A stretch of DNA of 35,687 nt from Bacteroidota bacterium (GCA_013285915.1 JABDGS010000030.1:340-36026); one strand, 5' to 3'. Positions 15,974-24,322 are shown, numbered from the stretch's first letter. The notes: generated by a model from the sequence alone, not told the origin. Translations and numbers: made by a program.

Positions 15974-16660
15974 ATGAGAAAAATTTTTGTTGCAATTGCA
16001 GCGTTGCTGGTTGTTGCCGGATGTTCTACTTCTAAAAAGGCGTACACTACTCACCCCGGTACTTCAGGCAAAAAATGGGGAACGCTTTTTACAGCAGGCC
16101 TGGGCAATGCTATTTACCCCGCCGGCATTTGGACTGTTGGTGATGGCGTTCTTACAGCGTCAAAAGATGAATGTATATGGAGCAAAGACGAATATGATGA
16201 TTTTGTACTTGATCTTGAATTTAAAAATGCTTACGGTACCAACAGTGGCGTGATAGTGCATGCAACTGATACAGAAGAATGGATACCGCATTCGGTTGAG
16301 CTGCAGATAGCCGATGACTATTCTGAAGAATGGGGCAAGGCGCCTGCTACATGGCAATGTGCCGCTGTGTTTGGCCACCAGGCTGTAACAAAACGTACCG
16401 TAAAAAAAGCTGGTGAATGGAACCACTACACTATAACATGCATAGGCAAAAAAATATGGATAGTATTAAATGGAGAACTGGTTAATGTTTGCGATATGAG
16501 TTTATATACCTCTGCCAAAACTAACCCGGATGGCACATCAATACCAAGCTGGCTTAGTACCCCTATGGCCGTTTTGCCGCTGCACGGGCACATAGGTTTA
16601 CAGGGCAAGCATGCAGGCGCACCTATTTATTTTAGAAATATTAAAATAATGAAGCTTTAA
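15974..16660 (+). CDS. DUF1080 lipoprotein (3-keto-disaccharide hydrolase-type, LamG-like fold)
   Basis: The 228-residue exported protein has a lipoprotein signal peptide ending VVAGC, with Cys17 as the lipidation site. The mature part matches DUF1080: WTVGDGVLTASKDECIWSKDEYDDFVLDLEFKN, then NSGVIVHATD, HSVELQIADDY, a GEWNHYTITC segment and a final HIGLQGKHAG with IYFRNIKI. The fold is a concanavalin-like beta sandwich. Some members hydrolyse 3-keto-glycosides; others are only binding proteins. It stands alone here, with no sugar-oxidising dehydrogenase adjacent; the Gfo/Idh/MocA gene is 18.5 kb away. Placement in the periplasm or on the outer membrane is inferred from the signal. Confidence 0.92.
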   Translation: MRKIFVAIAALLVVAGCSTSKKAYTTHPGTSGKKWGTLFTAGLGNAIYPAGIWTVGDGVLTASKDECIWSKDEYDDFVLDLEFKNAYGTNSGVIVHATDTEEWIPHSVELQIADDYSEEWGKAPATWQCAAVFGHQAVTKRTVKKAGEWNHYTITCIGKKIWIVLNGELVNVCDMSLYTSAKTNPDGTSIPSWLSTPMAVLPLHGHIGLQGKHAGAPIYFRNIKIMKL

Positions 16661-16765
16661 CAGGACGCAGGTGTGGGTGTTCTCAGGAAAAACTAATCAA
16701 AGGCCCATTTGGGAAAAATCCATTCGAGCTTTGATAATTTGTATCTGAAGCGGGAGAAATTACAG

Positions 16766-16820
16766 CCGGTATTGTGTAAAGAAAGCGCCGCTTATTTTAT
16801 TTTTTAAATTATTTTACCGG
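16766..16820 (+). terminator. Structured region, weak terminator after the DUF1080 gene
   Basis: CCGGTA (16766-16771) pairs with TACCGG (16815-16820). Inside, AAGC (16783-16786) and GCTT (16790-16793) form a small hairpin followed by ATTTTATTTTTT (16794-16805). A further inverted repeat upstream pairs ATCAAAG (16696-16702) with CTTTGAT (16729-16735). The 310-nt gap 16661-16970 has no ORF worth calling; it holds these structures and the promoter at 16901. Confidence 0.4.
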
Positions 16821-16900
16821 AAAAAACCGCCCATTAACATTATTTTACAATATGTTAGAATGCGTTACCTATTTAATTAAACAGCTTGCCGATACATTAT

Positions 16901-16930
16901 TTTGCAGCACATAAATTGTATGTAGGTTTA
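16901..16930 (+). promoter_or_regulatory. Promoter of the glycine-rich receptor gene
   Basis: TTTG (16901-16904) and TAGGTTTA (16923-16930) are 18 nt apart; the last base of the -7 box is off consensus. The predicted start near 16937 gives a leader of about 34 nt. Confidence 0.45.
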
Positions 16931-16970
16931 CAGTCCTGCTGCCTCAAAGCAAACAAAATAAGGGGCATTT

Positions 16971-19946
16971 ATGAAAAAATTTTACATAGTCTTCCTGCTG
17001 GGTATGCTGGCAATTGTAACCGGCACGCATGCCCAGGACAGCACGAGAAATTTGAGAGGAGTACTTAAAGGCCGTCTTGCTGACACTACCTCCCACCAGG
17101 TATTGCAACAGGCATCCATAAGTGTTATGGCAGCCAATGCAAGCATTGTTACACAAACTTTAACTGACAGTGCAGGCCGTTTTACATTAAGGAACATACC
17201 TATTGGGAAATATAACCTGCAAATAGTTTTTAACGGTTATGATACAAGGTTTCAACCATTTACTGTTACAAAAGACAGCCTTGCGTTAAATGCCGGCACC
17301 ATTTACATGCAGTTGCATGCAAATACCCTTGCAGGTGTTACCGTGCAGGCCCCACCTATTATTATTAAACAGGATACTACGGAATATAACGCATCTATGT
17401 TTAACGTAAAGCCCAATGCAACTGCACAAGACCTTTTGCAAAAGTTACCCGGTGTTGACGTAGATAAACAGGGTAATGTAAAAGCACAAGGTGAAAGCGT
17501 GCAGCGTGTATTGGTAAACGGCAAACGTTTTTTTGGCGATGACCCAAAACTTGCCACGCAAAACCTGCCAAGTGATGTTATTGATAAAATACAGGTGTTT
17601 GATGACCTGAGCGACCAGAGTAAGTTTACCGGCTTTGATGACGGCAACCGCGTTAAAACAATAAATATTGTTACCAAACAAAATATGCGCACTGGTTATT
17701 TTGGCAGGTTTATACTGGGTGGTGGCGAAGGTGGTGACGGCAATAAAGGCTTGTTTGATGAAGCAGGCAACGTAAGCAGGTTTAAAGGCGACCAGCAAAT
17801 AACTTATATAGGCCAGGCTAATAATACCAACAAACAAAATTTTAGTGTCCAGGATATTTTAGGTGGTGGCAACGGCGGTGGCGGAGGAGGTGGCGGCGGC
17901 CGTGGTGGTTATGCAGGTGGCCTTGGCGGTGGTGCCGGGGGCAATTTTGGTGGTGCAGGGGGCAATAGGGCAGGTACAGGGGGGGGAGGCGGCGGTAGCG
18001 GCTTTTCAACCAATAACAATGGTATAACTACCACTTTAGCGTCCGGCCTTAATTACAGGGATAAATGGGGTAAGAATACAGATATAGCAGGCAGCTATTT
18101 TTATAATAACCTGCTTACGGAAAAAGATCAGAAAAGCAACACGGAAAATTTTATTAAGAACGATTCATCTATTTTTAATAACCAGGATATTTCATCAAGA
18201 AACAGGAATATTAACCAAAGGATGAACCTTAACATTGAAACCCAGTTTGATTCTTCAAATTCAATGGTTATAAGGCCAAATGCAAGCGTGCAGCAAAGCA
18301 ATGGCTCGTCAGCATCAACAACCAGTACCACAAGGGGCACATCAATACCCATCAGCAACTCAACCGCAACCACCAATACCAGCAATCATGGGTATAATGG
18401 CACCGCAGATGTTTTGTTCAGGCACAAATTTGCAAAAAGGGGCAGAACATTTTCTTTAAGCCTTAATTTTGGCGGTAATTCAAACGATGGCAGCGGTAAT
18501 AACTACTCTTCAAGTTTTTATCATTTAAAAGGAACCGATTCAGCAAGCCTTATTAACCAGCATTACACAACAAATTCCAATACCCAAAGTTTAGGTGTAA
18601 CCGCATCATATACTGAGCCGTTAGGCAAGCACTCAATTCTTGAGTTTAACTATAACTATTCATACAACAAGAGTGTTGCAAACAGGTACACTTTTGATTA
18701 CGACAGTGCATCAAAAACATATATTCACCCCGATAGCCTGCTTACCAATACATACGAAAATAACTACAATTCAAACCGTGGTACACTAAGCTATCGTTTT
18801 CAAAACGAGAAGCTGAATTTTAGCATTGGCTCGGGCTTGCAATTTGGTAATTTAACAAGCGATAACACCAGCAAGAACATTGAGGTTACCCAGCATTATA
18901 CCAATATCTATCCTTCGGCAAACTTCTTCTACAAGTTTTCAAGGTCAACAACATTAAGGTTTAACTATAACGGCCGCACCAGCCAGCCAACAGCGCAACA
19001 ATTACAACCCGTGATTGACAACAGTGACCCATTGAATATAAAAATTGGTAACCCGTTATTAAAACAATCATTTACCAATTCGTTCAGGTTATTGTTATTG
19101 TCGTTTAACAATGTAAACTATCACAACATGTTTGCGTCTATAAATGCAAACTTTGTAAGCAACAATATTGTTAACAGCACAATAACCAATGTTCTTACCG
19201 GTGTAGATAGTATACGCCCGGTTAACCTTAACGGCACATATAGCCTGTCTGCATTTTTTAACTATGGATTCCCGTTAAAGAAACCAAAATCAAACATAAA
19301 CTTTACTACCAATATCAGCGACAGCAGGGGTGTAAGCCTGTTTGATACCATAGGGTCTGTACAGCATTTAAACACAGGCAGTCCTAATTTTACCACAAAC
19401 TACGTTTTTGGCGAGGCAATTAAATGGACCACTAACCTGAAGAATAATTTTGATATGAATTTTTCAGCGCAGCCTACCTATAACATTACCAAGTACTCAC
19501 AAAGCACTGGCAGCAATCTTGATTATTTTTCATTGATACTGTCAACTGATTTTACATGGTATTCAAAAAGTGGCTGGATTTTTTCGCCTGATTTTAGTTA
19601 CACTTATTATGGTGGCCGCTCGCAGGGTTATAACACCAGCGTACCATTGCTTAACGTGGGTTTTGCAAAACAATTTCTTAAAAATAAAGCGGGTGAATTG
19701 CGGCTGACTGTATTTGACCTGTTGAACCAGAATGTGTCTATACAACGTTCAGCTACTGAAAACTATGTGCAGGATATCCAAACAAAAACGCTCACACGAT
19801 ATTTTCTTTTAACATTTACATACAACCTGCGCAATTTTGCAGGCAACCAGCAACAACAAGGCAGGCGTAACGGCATGGGCTTCCCTAACGGCGGTGGCAG
19901 GCGTAATGACGGGGGCGGAGGTGGTGGCGGTGGCCCGGAGCTATAA
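16971..19946 (+). CDS. TonB-receptor-like outer-membrane beta-barrel protein with polyglycine insert
   Basis: The 991-residue protein has a signal peptide (1-21, cleavage near THAQ). A carboxypeptidase-regulatory-like beta sandwich follows (about 30-115), then a plug-like region (about 130-235) with KLPGVDVDKQGNV and RVLVNGKRFFGDDPKLAT, and a long beta-barrel with the family's outer-membrane-barrel C-terminus. Residues 298-344 are nearly all glycine with scattered Asn, Ala, Arg and Tyr, and the last 25 residues are again Gly-rich. These Gly tracts are absent from the paralogue at 26692. No SusD gene is adjacent, so this is not a SusCD pair. Ligand is unknown. A terminator follows the gene. 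Confidence 0.88.
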   Translation: MKKFYIVFLLGMLAIVTGTHAQDSTRNLRGVLKGRLADTTSHQVLQQASISVMAANASIVTQTLTDSAGRFTLRNIPIGKYNLQIVFNGYDTRFQPFTVTKDSLALNAGTIYMQLHANTLAGVTVQAPPIIIKQDTTEYNASMFNVKPNATAQDLLQKLPGVDVDKQGNVKAQGESVQRVLVNGKRFFGDDPKLATQNLPSDVIDKIQVFDDLSDQSKFTGFDDGNRVKTINIVTKQNMRTGYFGRFILGGGEGGDGNKGLFDEAGNVSRFKGDQQITYIGQANNTNKQNFSVQDILGGGNGGGGGGGGGRGGYAGGLGGGAGGNFGGAGGNRAGTGGGGGGSGFSTNNNGITTTLASGLNYRDKWGKNTDIAGSYFYNNLLTEKDQKSNTENFIKNDSSIFNNQDISSRNRNINQRMNLNIETQFDSSNSMVIRPNASVQQSNGSSASTTSTTRGTSIPISNSTATTNTSNHGYNGTADVLFRHKFAKRGRTFSLSLNFGGNSNDGSGNNYSSSFYHLKGTDSASLINQHYTTNSNTQSLGVTASYTEPLGKHSILEFNYNYSYNKSVANRYTFDYDSASKTYIHPDSLLTNTYENNYNSNRGTLSYRFQNEKLNFSIGSGLQFGNLTSDNTSKNIEVTQHYTNIYPSANFFYKFSRSTTLRFNYNGRTSQPTAQQLQPVIDNSDPLNIKIGNPLLKQSFTNSFRLLLLSFNNVNYHNMFASINANFVSNNIVNSTITNVLTGVDSIRPVNLNGTYSLSAFFNYGFPLKKPKSNINFTTNISDSRGVSLFDTIGSVQHLNTGSPNFTTNYVFGEAIKWTTNLKNNFDMNFSAQPTYNITKYSQSTGSNLDYFSLILSTDFTWYSKSGWIFSPDFSYTYYGGRSQGYNTSVPLLNVGFAKQFLKNKAGELRLTVFDLLNQNVSIQRSATENYVQDIQTKTLTRYFLLTFTYNLRNFAGNQQQQGRRNGMGFPNGGGRRNDGGGGGGGGPEL

Positions 19947-19979
19947 GATAGAGAGATATGTATGCGTGATATATGCATT

Positions 19980-20016
19980 AAACCCCGGTGTGAAAATGCC
20001 GGGGTTTATCTTTTTT
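19980..20016 (+). terminator. Intrinsic terminator of the glycine-rich receptor gene
   Basis: AAACCCCGG (19980-19988) pairs perfectly with CCGGGGTTT (19999-20007), a 9-bp stem with a 10-nt loop, followed by ATC and six T (20011-20016). It lies 33 nt past the stop. Confidence 0.9.
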
Positions 20017-20037
20017 GGAAATGATTAAAATGTTGCG

Positions 20038-20394
20038 TTAGTCGCAGCTGATGTTGTGGCCAAAACGTATAATATTACCGTCGGGGTCTGCAACAAGCAT
20101 TTCACGCATAAACCATTCTTTATCGCCGGGCGGAGAAAGAATAGTTGCGCCACGTGCTTTTATTTCTTCATAATATTCGTCCACATTGTCAAGGTTAATG
20201 CAAAGCCATGAGCCTGGGTTGCCCTGGTTACGCAGGCAAAAAAATATGTCTACATTATCTTTCCCAACGGCGCCAAAATCTGGCGGGGTACCCCAATCCC
20301 ATTTCTTTTCAAAGCCAAGCTTTTCGGTATAATACACAAAGCTTTTTTGTATATCGGAACTATAGAGGATGGGGATGAGGCTTTCGAGTTTCAT
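20038..20394 (-). CDS. VOC-family protein (glyoxalase/bleomycin-resistance-like)
   Basis: The 118-residue protein begins KLESLIPILYSSDIQKSFVYYTEKLGFEK, the classic first module of a VOC protein. It ends MREMLVADPDGNIIRFGH, with the Asp-Pro-Asp-Gly-Asn turn and a Phe-Gly-His terminus typical of the bleomycin-resistance/glyoxalase branch. WLCINLDNVDEYYEEIKARGA forms the second alpha-beta unit. Its ligand is unknown. The ATG at 20394 is preferred over the TTG at 20400. It is divergent from the RibD-like reductase and convergent with the receptor gene. Confidence 0.88.
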   Translation of the reverse strand: MKLESLIPILYSSDIQKSFVYYTEKLGFEKKWDWGTPPDFGAVGKDNVDIFFCLRNQGNPGSWLCINLDNVDEYYEEIKARGATILSPPGDKEWFMREMLVADPDGNIIRFGHNISCD

Positions 20395-20557
20395 GGTCAA
20401 ATTTTATAGTTATAAAGTTATTGGTTGTTGGGGTAATTTGCCAGGAAAATGACCGGCATTGATATTGCCAAACTGTGCTATGCAAGCGCCGCTCATCAGC
20501 AATAATATAGCAGGGTAAAAAAAATCTTCTCCGCTTTGTCCAATAAGTTTCCCCCCA

Positions 20558-20587
20558 CTTGATATAAGTGTGTAATAACTATATTTA
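20558..20587 (+). promoter_or_regulatory. Possible promoter and overlapping palindrome before the RibD-like reductase
   Basis: CTTG (20558-20561) and TATATTTA (20580-20587) are 18 nt apart and partly match the consensus. CACTT-N5-AAGTG (20556-20570) is an inverted repeat across the -33 box and could be an operator. The remaining gap 20395-20555 holds nothing I can support. Confidence 0.35.
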
Positions 20588-20627
20588 ATAACGGTTCTGC
20601 ACAAGCAGGACACAAAAAGATTTTACT

Positions 20628-21191
20628 ATGAGAAAGTTAACGGTATTCAATTTTGTATCGCTAAACGGGTATTTTAAAGGCCTTAATGGAGACATAAGCT
20701 GGGCCAAGCGCGGGGATGAGGAAGAAAACAAGTTTGCCATTGAAAACGCCAAAAAACAACACCTGCTGCTGTTTGGCCGTATTACTTACCAAATGATGGC
20801 AGGCTTTTGGCCGTCGCCCATGGCGCTGCAGCATAACCCTGTGATGGCCGCAGAAATAAATAAGGCGGAAAAGATTGTATTTTCAAGAACGCTTGATAAA
20901 GCTGATTGGGGGCCGACAACAATAATAAAAAACAATATGATTGAGGAGGTGCGAAAACTTAAACAGCAACCCGGCAAGGACATGACGGTACTTGGCAGCG
21001 GCAGCATAATAACACAGCTTGCAAATACGGGGCTTATTGACGAATACAGCTTGTCAATACACCCCGTAGCCATCGGTGACGGGACAAGCCTTTTGAAGGG
21101 CATTGTCGGAAGGCTTAACCTGGAGCTTGTAAGTACCCAGGCATTTAAAAGCGGCGTTATTACGCTGAATTACAGGGTGGCGCACGACTAA
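20628..21191 (+). CDS. Dihydrofolate-reductase-fold protein (RibD C-terminal domain family)
   Basis: The 187-residue protein has the RibD_C/DHFR-like layout: MRKLTVFNFVSLNGYFKG at the N-terminus, HLLLFGRITYQMMAGFWPS (residues 45-63) including the nucleotide-binding GRxTY motif, then DMTVLGSGSIITQLANTGLIDEYSL, in which the GSG pyrophosphate-binding loop and LIDEY are diagnostic, and a closing HPVAIGDGTSLL. Family members reduce pterin-, riboflavin- or other NADPH-linked substrates; many stand-alone copies are uncharacterised. It is the first of a co-directional run toward the ECF42 gene, but the next gene has its own promoter. Confidence 0.9.
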   Translation: MRKLTVFNFVSLNGYFKGLNGDISWAKRGDEEENKFAIENAKKQHLLLFGRITYQMMAGFWPSPMALQHNPVMAAEINKAEKIVFSRTLDKADWGPTTIIKNNMIEEVRKLKQQPGKDMTVLGSGSIITQLANTGLIDEYSLSIHPVAIGDGTSLLKGIVGRLNLELVSTQAFKSGVITLNYRVAHD

Positions 21192-21232
21192 AGGATTGTC
21201 CCAATCGCCCCCGCAAATTGTCGTTTTGCGCC

Positions 21233-21264
21233 TTGCGTAATACACCGCCTGATTTTTAAGTTTG
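21233..21264 (+). promoter_or_regulatory. Promoter of the GyrI-like gene
   Basis: TTG (21233-21235) and a perfect TAAGTTTG (21257-21264) are 21 nt apart. The predicted start near 21271 gives a leader of about 26 nt. Confidence 0.55.
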
Positions 21265-21296
21265 TATAATAAAATAACTTTAACAAACACAGCAGT

Positions 21297-21704
21297 ATGG
21301 AGACAACAATATTTGACAACGACATAAAGGTATTTTACGTTACAGCAACATCATTTCCAGCAGGTGTTATGGAAGCGCATAAAAAAATTCACTCGCTGGT
21401 GCCGCTTACCGGAGAAAGAAAATATTTTGGGTTATCACGCCCCGAAAATGGCATTATAACCTACCGCGCTGCAGTGGAAGAAAAGTATGAAGGTGAAGGT
21501 GAGAAGTTTGGATGCGATACGCTTGTGCTAAAAAAAGGCAAATACATTTGCAAGGTAATAACTGATTTTATGAAGGATCTGCCTGCTATTGGCAATACAT
21601 TTCAACAAATGCTTTCGCACCCCAACATAGACCCCCAGGGGTACTGTGTTGAGTGGTATTTTAATGAAAAGGATTTGAGATGTATGGTGCGGCTGGCTGA
21701 TTGA
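21297..21704 (+). CDS. GyrI-like / effector-binding-domain protein
   Basis: This 135-residue protein has FDNDIKVFYVTATSFPAGVMEAHKKIHSLVP at the N-terminus, then GERKYFGLSRPENG, ITYRAAVEEKYEGE, a conserved GCDTLVLKKGKY and a C-terminal WYFNEKDLRCMVRL. This is the SHS2-type GyrI-like fold used as a small-molecule-binding domain in AraC/MerR regulators. Here it is stand-alone, without a DNA-binding domain, as is common in Bacteroidota. A ligand-binding or sequestering role is likely; annotation as transcriptional regulator would overstate it. Its neighbours are the RibD-like reductase and the DGPF/ECF42 pair. Confidence 0.8.
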   Translation: METTIFDNDIKVFYVTATSFPAGVMEAHKKIHSLVPLTGERKYFGLSRPENGIITYRAAVEEKYEGEGEKFGCDTLVLKKGKYICKVITDFMKDLPAIGNTFQQMLSHPNIDPQGYCVEWYFNEKDLRCMVRLAD

Positions 21705-21794
21705 TCGATGCCGGAAGAAATAGGTAGATTCTTTCGTAACAGATACTTATACGCTAATTTATTGCCAGCAGGCAATTAAAAAAAATAACACAAT

Positions 21795-22148
21795 ATGGAA
21801 GAATATTTATTGCTGATGCGGTTAGATATTTTAACCAAAGAAGCGCAACCAAGTCCGGAACAGATGCAAGTGTATATGAAACTATACCGCGATTGGGTGG
21901 GTGGTATTGCTGCTCAAAATAAATTTGTTGGCGGTAAGGGGCTTTCAACCGAGGGCAGGGTTTGCAGGCACAATGGCATAATAACAGACGGGCCTTTTGC
22001 AGAGCTGAAAGAATCGCTGGCGGGGTTTATAATAATTCGCGCAAATGATCTTGATGATGCAACCAGTATTGCAGCAACAAGCCCTATTTTAGGTGGCGTG
22101 GGCAACACGGTTGAAGTAAGAAGGGTGGTGATGCATGATACCCAATAA
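21795..22148 (+). CDS. YCII-related DGPF-motif protein
   Basis: The 117-residue protein is a YCII/DGPF protein: MEEYLLLMRLDI at the N-terminus, PEQMQVYMKLYRDWVGGIAA, then the diagnostic DGPF (Asp65-Phe68) in ITDGPFAELKESLAGFIII, and a DLDDATSIAATSPI segment. It has a ferredoxin-like alpha-beta fold. DGPF proteins are the standard genomic partner of ECF42 sigma factors, and one follows 68 nt downstream. The biochemical role is unsettled. The leader contains a 6-bp hairpin (ATTGCC 21761-21766 with GGCAAT 21771-21776) followed by an A run, not a terminator. Confidence 0.9.
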   Translation: MEEYLLLMRLDILTKEAQPSPEQMQVYMKLYRDWVGGIAAQNKFVGGKGLSTEGRVCRHNGIITDGPFAELKESLAGFIIIRANDLDDATSIAATSPILGGVGNTVEVRRVVMHDTQ

Positions 22149-22157
22149 TTAGTGGGC

Positions 22158-22197
22158 AGTTTATAGCTGACGGTTGACAGGTTGAAGAAGTTTATAG
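22158..22197 (+). repeat. 9-bp direct repeat between the DGPF and ECF42 genes
   Basis: AGTTTATAG occurs at 22158-22166 and 22189-22197, 31 bp apart start to start, in the 68-nt gap before the sigma-factor ATG at 22217. Its role, if any, is unknown. Confidence 0.3.
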
Positions 22198-22216
22198 TTG
22201 CTATTGAGTTTACATT

Positions 22217-23446
22217 ATGGATGATGATGAACTGATACCACATTTATTCAGGACTGAATACAGGAAAATAGTATCAGTATTATGTAAGCATTTTGGCTTT
22301 GCACAAATTGAAATTGCCGAAGACATTGCCAGTGAAACTTTTTTAACGGCTACACAAAGCTGGGGCATTGAAGGCCTGCCTAAAAATCCAACGGCATGGC
22401 TGTATAACGTAGCGAAAAATAAGGCAAAGAATTTTTTACAGCGCAAAACTATTTTTGATAAAAAAATTGCACCAGCAATAAGAAACGCTGATGACGCTGA
22501 GCCGATGGCCGATGTTGATTTAAGCCCGCAAAACATAAACGACAGCCAGCTGGCAATGATGTTTGCTGTGTGCCACCCAGCGTTGCCGCAGGAAGCCCAA
22601 ATAGGGCTGCAGTTGCGCATACTTTGCGGGTTTGGCATTGAAGAAATTGCCACCGCATTTCTTAGTAACAAAGAGACCATTAATAAGCGCCTGTTTAGAG
22701 CGAAAGAGAAACTACGGGAAGAAAAAATTAGTATTGAGCTGCCCGCTGAGACTGATATTGATAACCGTTTGGAGCCGGTACTAAGAACAATTTACCTTTT
22801 GTTTAATGAAGGTTATTATTCAACCAGCAAGGATAAAATATTGCGCAGGGAGCTTTGCTTTGAGGCTATGCGCCTCTGCACAATGCTTGTTGAAAATAAG
22901 GCTACCAATAAGCCGCAGGTAAATGCGCTGCTGTCGCTAATGTGCTTTCATGCATCGCGGTTTGATGCAAGGCTGAATGAACAGGGAGAGATAATTTTAT
23001 ATGAAGAGCAGGATACCACCCTCTGGAATACAGATCTAATAAGCAAAGGGGCATACTTTTTGCATAATGCGGCAAGTGGTAAAGTTCTTTCAAAATATCA
23101 CCTGGAAGCCGGCATAGCATACTGGAACACCCAGAAGGAAGACACAAAAGAGAAATGGGAAAATATTTTACAATTTTATAATAGGCTGCTGCAAATTGAA
23201 TATTCGCCGGTTGCAGCACTTAACCGAACTTATGCTCTTGCAAAAGCAAACAGTAAAGAGGATGCCATTATTGAAGCAGAAAAATTGCAGCTAACAGAAA
23301 ATCACTTTTATTTTACCCTGCTGGGCGAGTTATATACAGGCAAGGATAATATAAAGGCCAAGCGGCATTTTACACAAGCCATAACGCTTGCCAAAACACA
23401 GGCAGATAAGCAGGCAATACTGAAAAAAATGGATAAGCTAAGCTGA
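22217..23446 (+). CDS. ECF42-type RNA polymerase sigma factor with C-terminal extension
   Basis: The 409-residue protein is more than twice the length of a classical ECF sigma factor. Region 2 spans about 10-80 (AEDIASETFLTATQSWGIEGLP, then NPTAWLYNVAKNKAKNFLQRK). Region 4 spans about 112-170 (LCGFGIEEIATAFLSNKETINKRLFRAKEKLRE). A long C-terminal extension of about 240 residues (DUF6596 and TPR-like, for example PVAALNRTYALAKANSKEDA) follows. That extension and the adjacent DGPF gene define the ECF42 group, which lacks a canonical anti-sigma factor; the extension is thought to control activity. It probably directs transcription of the DGPF gene, but I could not pick out its promoter motif. 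Confidence 0.93.
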   Translation: MDDDELIPHLFRTEYRKIVSVLCKHFGFAQIEIAEDIASETFLTATQSWGIEGLPKNPTAWLYNVAKNKAKNFLQRKTIFDKKIAPAIRNADDAEPMADVDLSPQNINDSQLAMMFAVCHPALPQEAQIGLQLRILCGFGIEEIATAFLSNKETINKRLFRAKEKLREEKISIELPAETDIDNRLEPVLRTIYLLFNEGYYSTSKDKILRRELCFEAMRLCTMLVENKATNKPQVNALLSLMCFHASRFDARLNEQGEIILYEEQDTTLWNTDLISKGAYFLHNAASGKVLSKYHLEAGIAYWNTQKEDTKEKWENILQFYNRLLQIEYSPVAALNRTYALAKANSKEDAIIEAEKLQLTENHFYFTLLGELYTGKDNIKAKRHFTQAITLAKTQADKQAILKKMDKLS

Positions 23447-23471
23447 ATGCCTCTTTATAAACAACACCGTA

Positions 23472-23681
23472 ATGGTAGAAGTATTTAAAACAAATGTTCA
23501 AAAGGTTAGAGAGGCAAAGCTGGTAATACAACGGCTAAAAGGATGCTTTCCCGCGTATAAAATAAACTTTGACCTTAAAGATTGCGACAAAATTTTACGG
23601 GTAGAAGGGCACGATATTCCAACCTGCGGGATTATCGATATTTTAAAAGCGGGGAATTATGAATGTATATTGCTGGAGTAA
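23472..23681 (+). CDS. Small conserved protein, HMA-like ferredoxin fold possible
   Basis: A 69-residue protein, MVEVFKTNVQ at the start, then LKGCFPAYKINFDLKDCDKILRVEG and IDILKAGNYECILLE. The beta-alpha-beta-beta-alpha-beta pattern resembles a small heavy-metal-associated-like domain, but the metal-binding CxxC is absent; the cysteines are dispersed (Cys25, Cys39 and others). I recall similar short proteins in other Bacteroidota but no function. It begins 25 nt after the ECF42 stop, so it may be co-transcribed with the sigma factor. Confidence 0.75.
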   Translation: MVEVFKTNVQKVREAKLVIQRLKGCFPAYKINFDLKDCDKILRVEGHDIPTCGIIDILKAGNYECILLE

Positions 23682-23749
23682 AGAATTTTAGGCAATCCAA
23701 ACCGCGGCAGAAATGCATTATATTAGCATAAGAATATTTACACAACTTT

Positions 23750-24322
23750 ATGCAACAACCTAAACCTTTTTTAGCATGGCTTAAAAAATACAGGCGAAAA
23801 ATCATGTTTTGGGCTGTGTTGATCTTATTACTTGTATTTTTTGGTAATGCTGATAGTAAATATTACTTGCATGAAGATGCTAAGATAATTACAAAATGGA
23901 GCAATATTGCCTTAGTTATTCTTTCGGTCGTTATCGCGTGTTTAATGCTCATTATATTTCGAAAACATGTAGACTCATGGCAACATGCAGTTCTTTATCT
24001 GTTAATAATAATCGTTAGATTTTCTATAGCCGCTTTTTTCCTTCACGGCATTTTTGGCAACATAGGGCTATTTGTAAACAGGCAATTTTCTACAGGCCAA
24101 ATTCAAAAGCATTTTGTAATTACACATTTGAACGGAGACACCATCGGCCTTCCCATATATTACAGCATTGCGAGCAGGCAAATATTTACTGACGACAATG
24201 ATATAATTTCTTCACAAACTAAAAGACATAAAATAAAAGATACGGTAGCTGTAAACTTTACCAGGGGTTTGTTTGGTGTTGAATATTTCAATTACGCAAA
24301 TAATGCAAAGCATGCGCCCTAA
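23750..24322 (+). CDS. Hypothetical membrane protein, three predicted TM segments
   Basis: I do not recognise this 190-residue protein. A basic N-terminus (KKYRRK) precedes a first hydrophobic segment at about 18-32, followed by others at about 52-70 and 79-101, and a soluble C-terminal half of about 90 residues containing HFVITHLNGDTIGLPIYYSI. It is probably an inner-membrane protein with three helices and a tail domain. Its TAA stop overlaps the TAG of the convergent adhesin-like gene in the four bases CTAA (24319-24322). No promoter motif is convincing in the 68-nt gap upstream. Confidence 0.65.
   Translation: MQQPKPFLAWLKKYRRKIMFWAVLILLLVFFGNADSKYYLHEDAKIITKWSNIALVILSVVIACLMLIIFRKHVDSWQHAVLYLLIIIVRFSIAAFFLHGIFGNIGLFVNRQFSTGQIQKHFVITHLNGDTIGLPIYYSIASRQIFTDDNDIISSQTKRHKIKDTVAVNFTRGLFGVEYFNYANNAKHAP

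Noticed and set aside
16971..19946. SusC of a SusCD polysaccharide-uptake locus
   Set aside because: No SusD lipoprotein gene, glycoside hydrolase or hybrid regulator is adjacent, and the barrel type is the outer-membrane-beta-barrel family with a short plug-like region, also true of the copy at 26692.
20410..20613. 67-codon minus-strand ORF between the VOC and RibD-like genes
   Set aside because: It has no family-like pattern and overlaps the likely promoter of the reductase gene.
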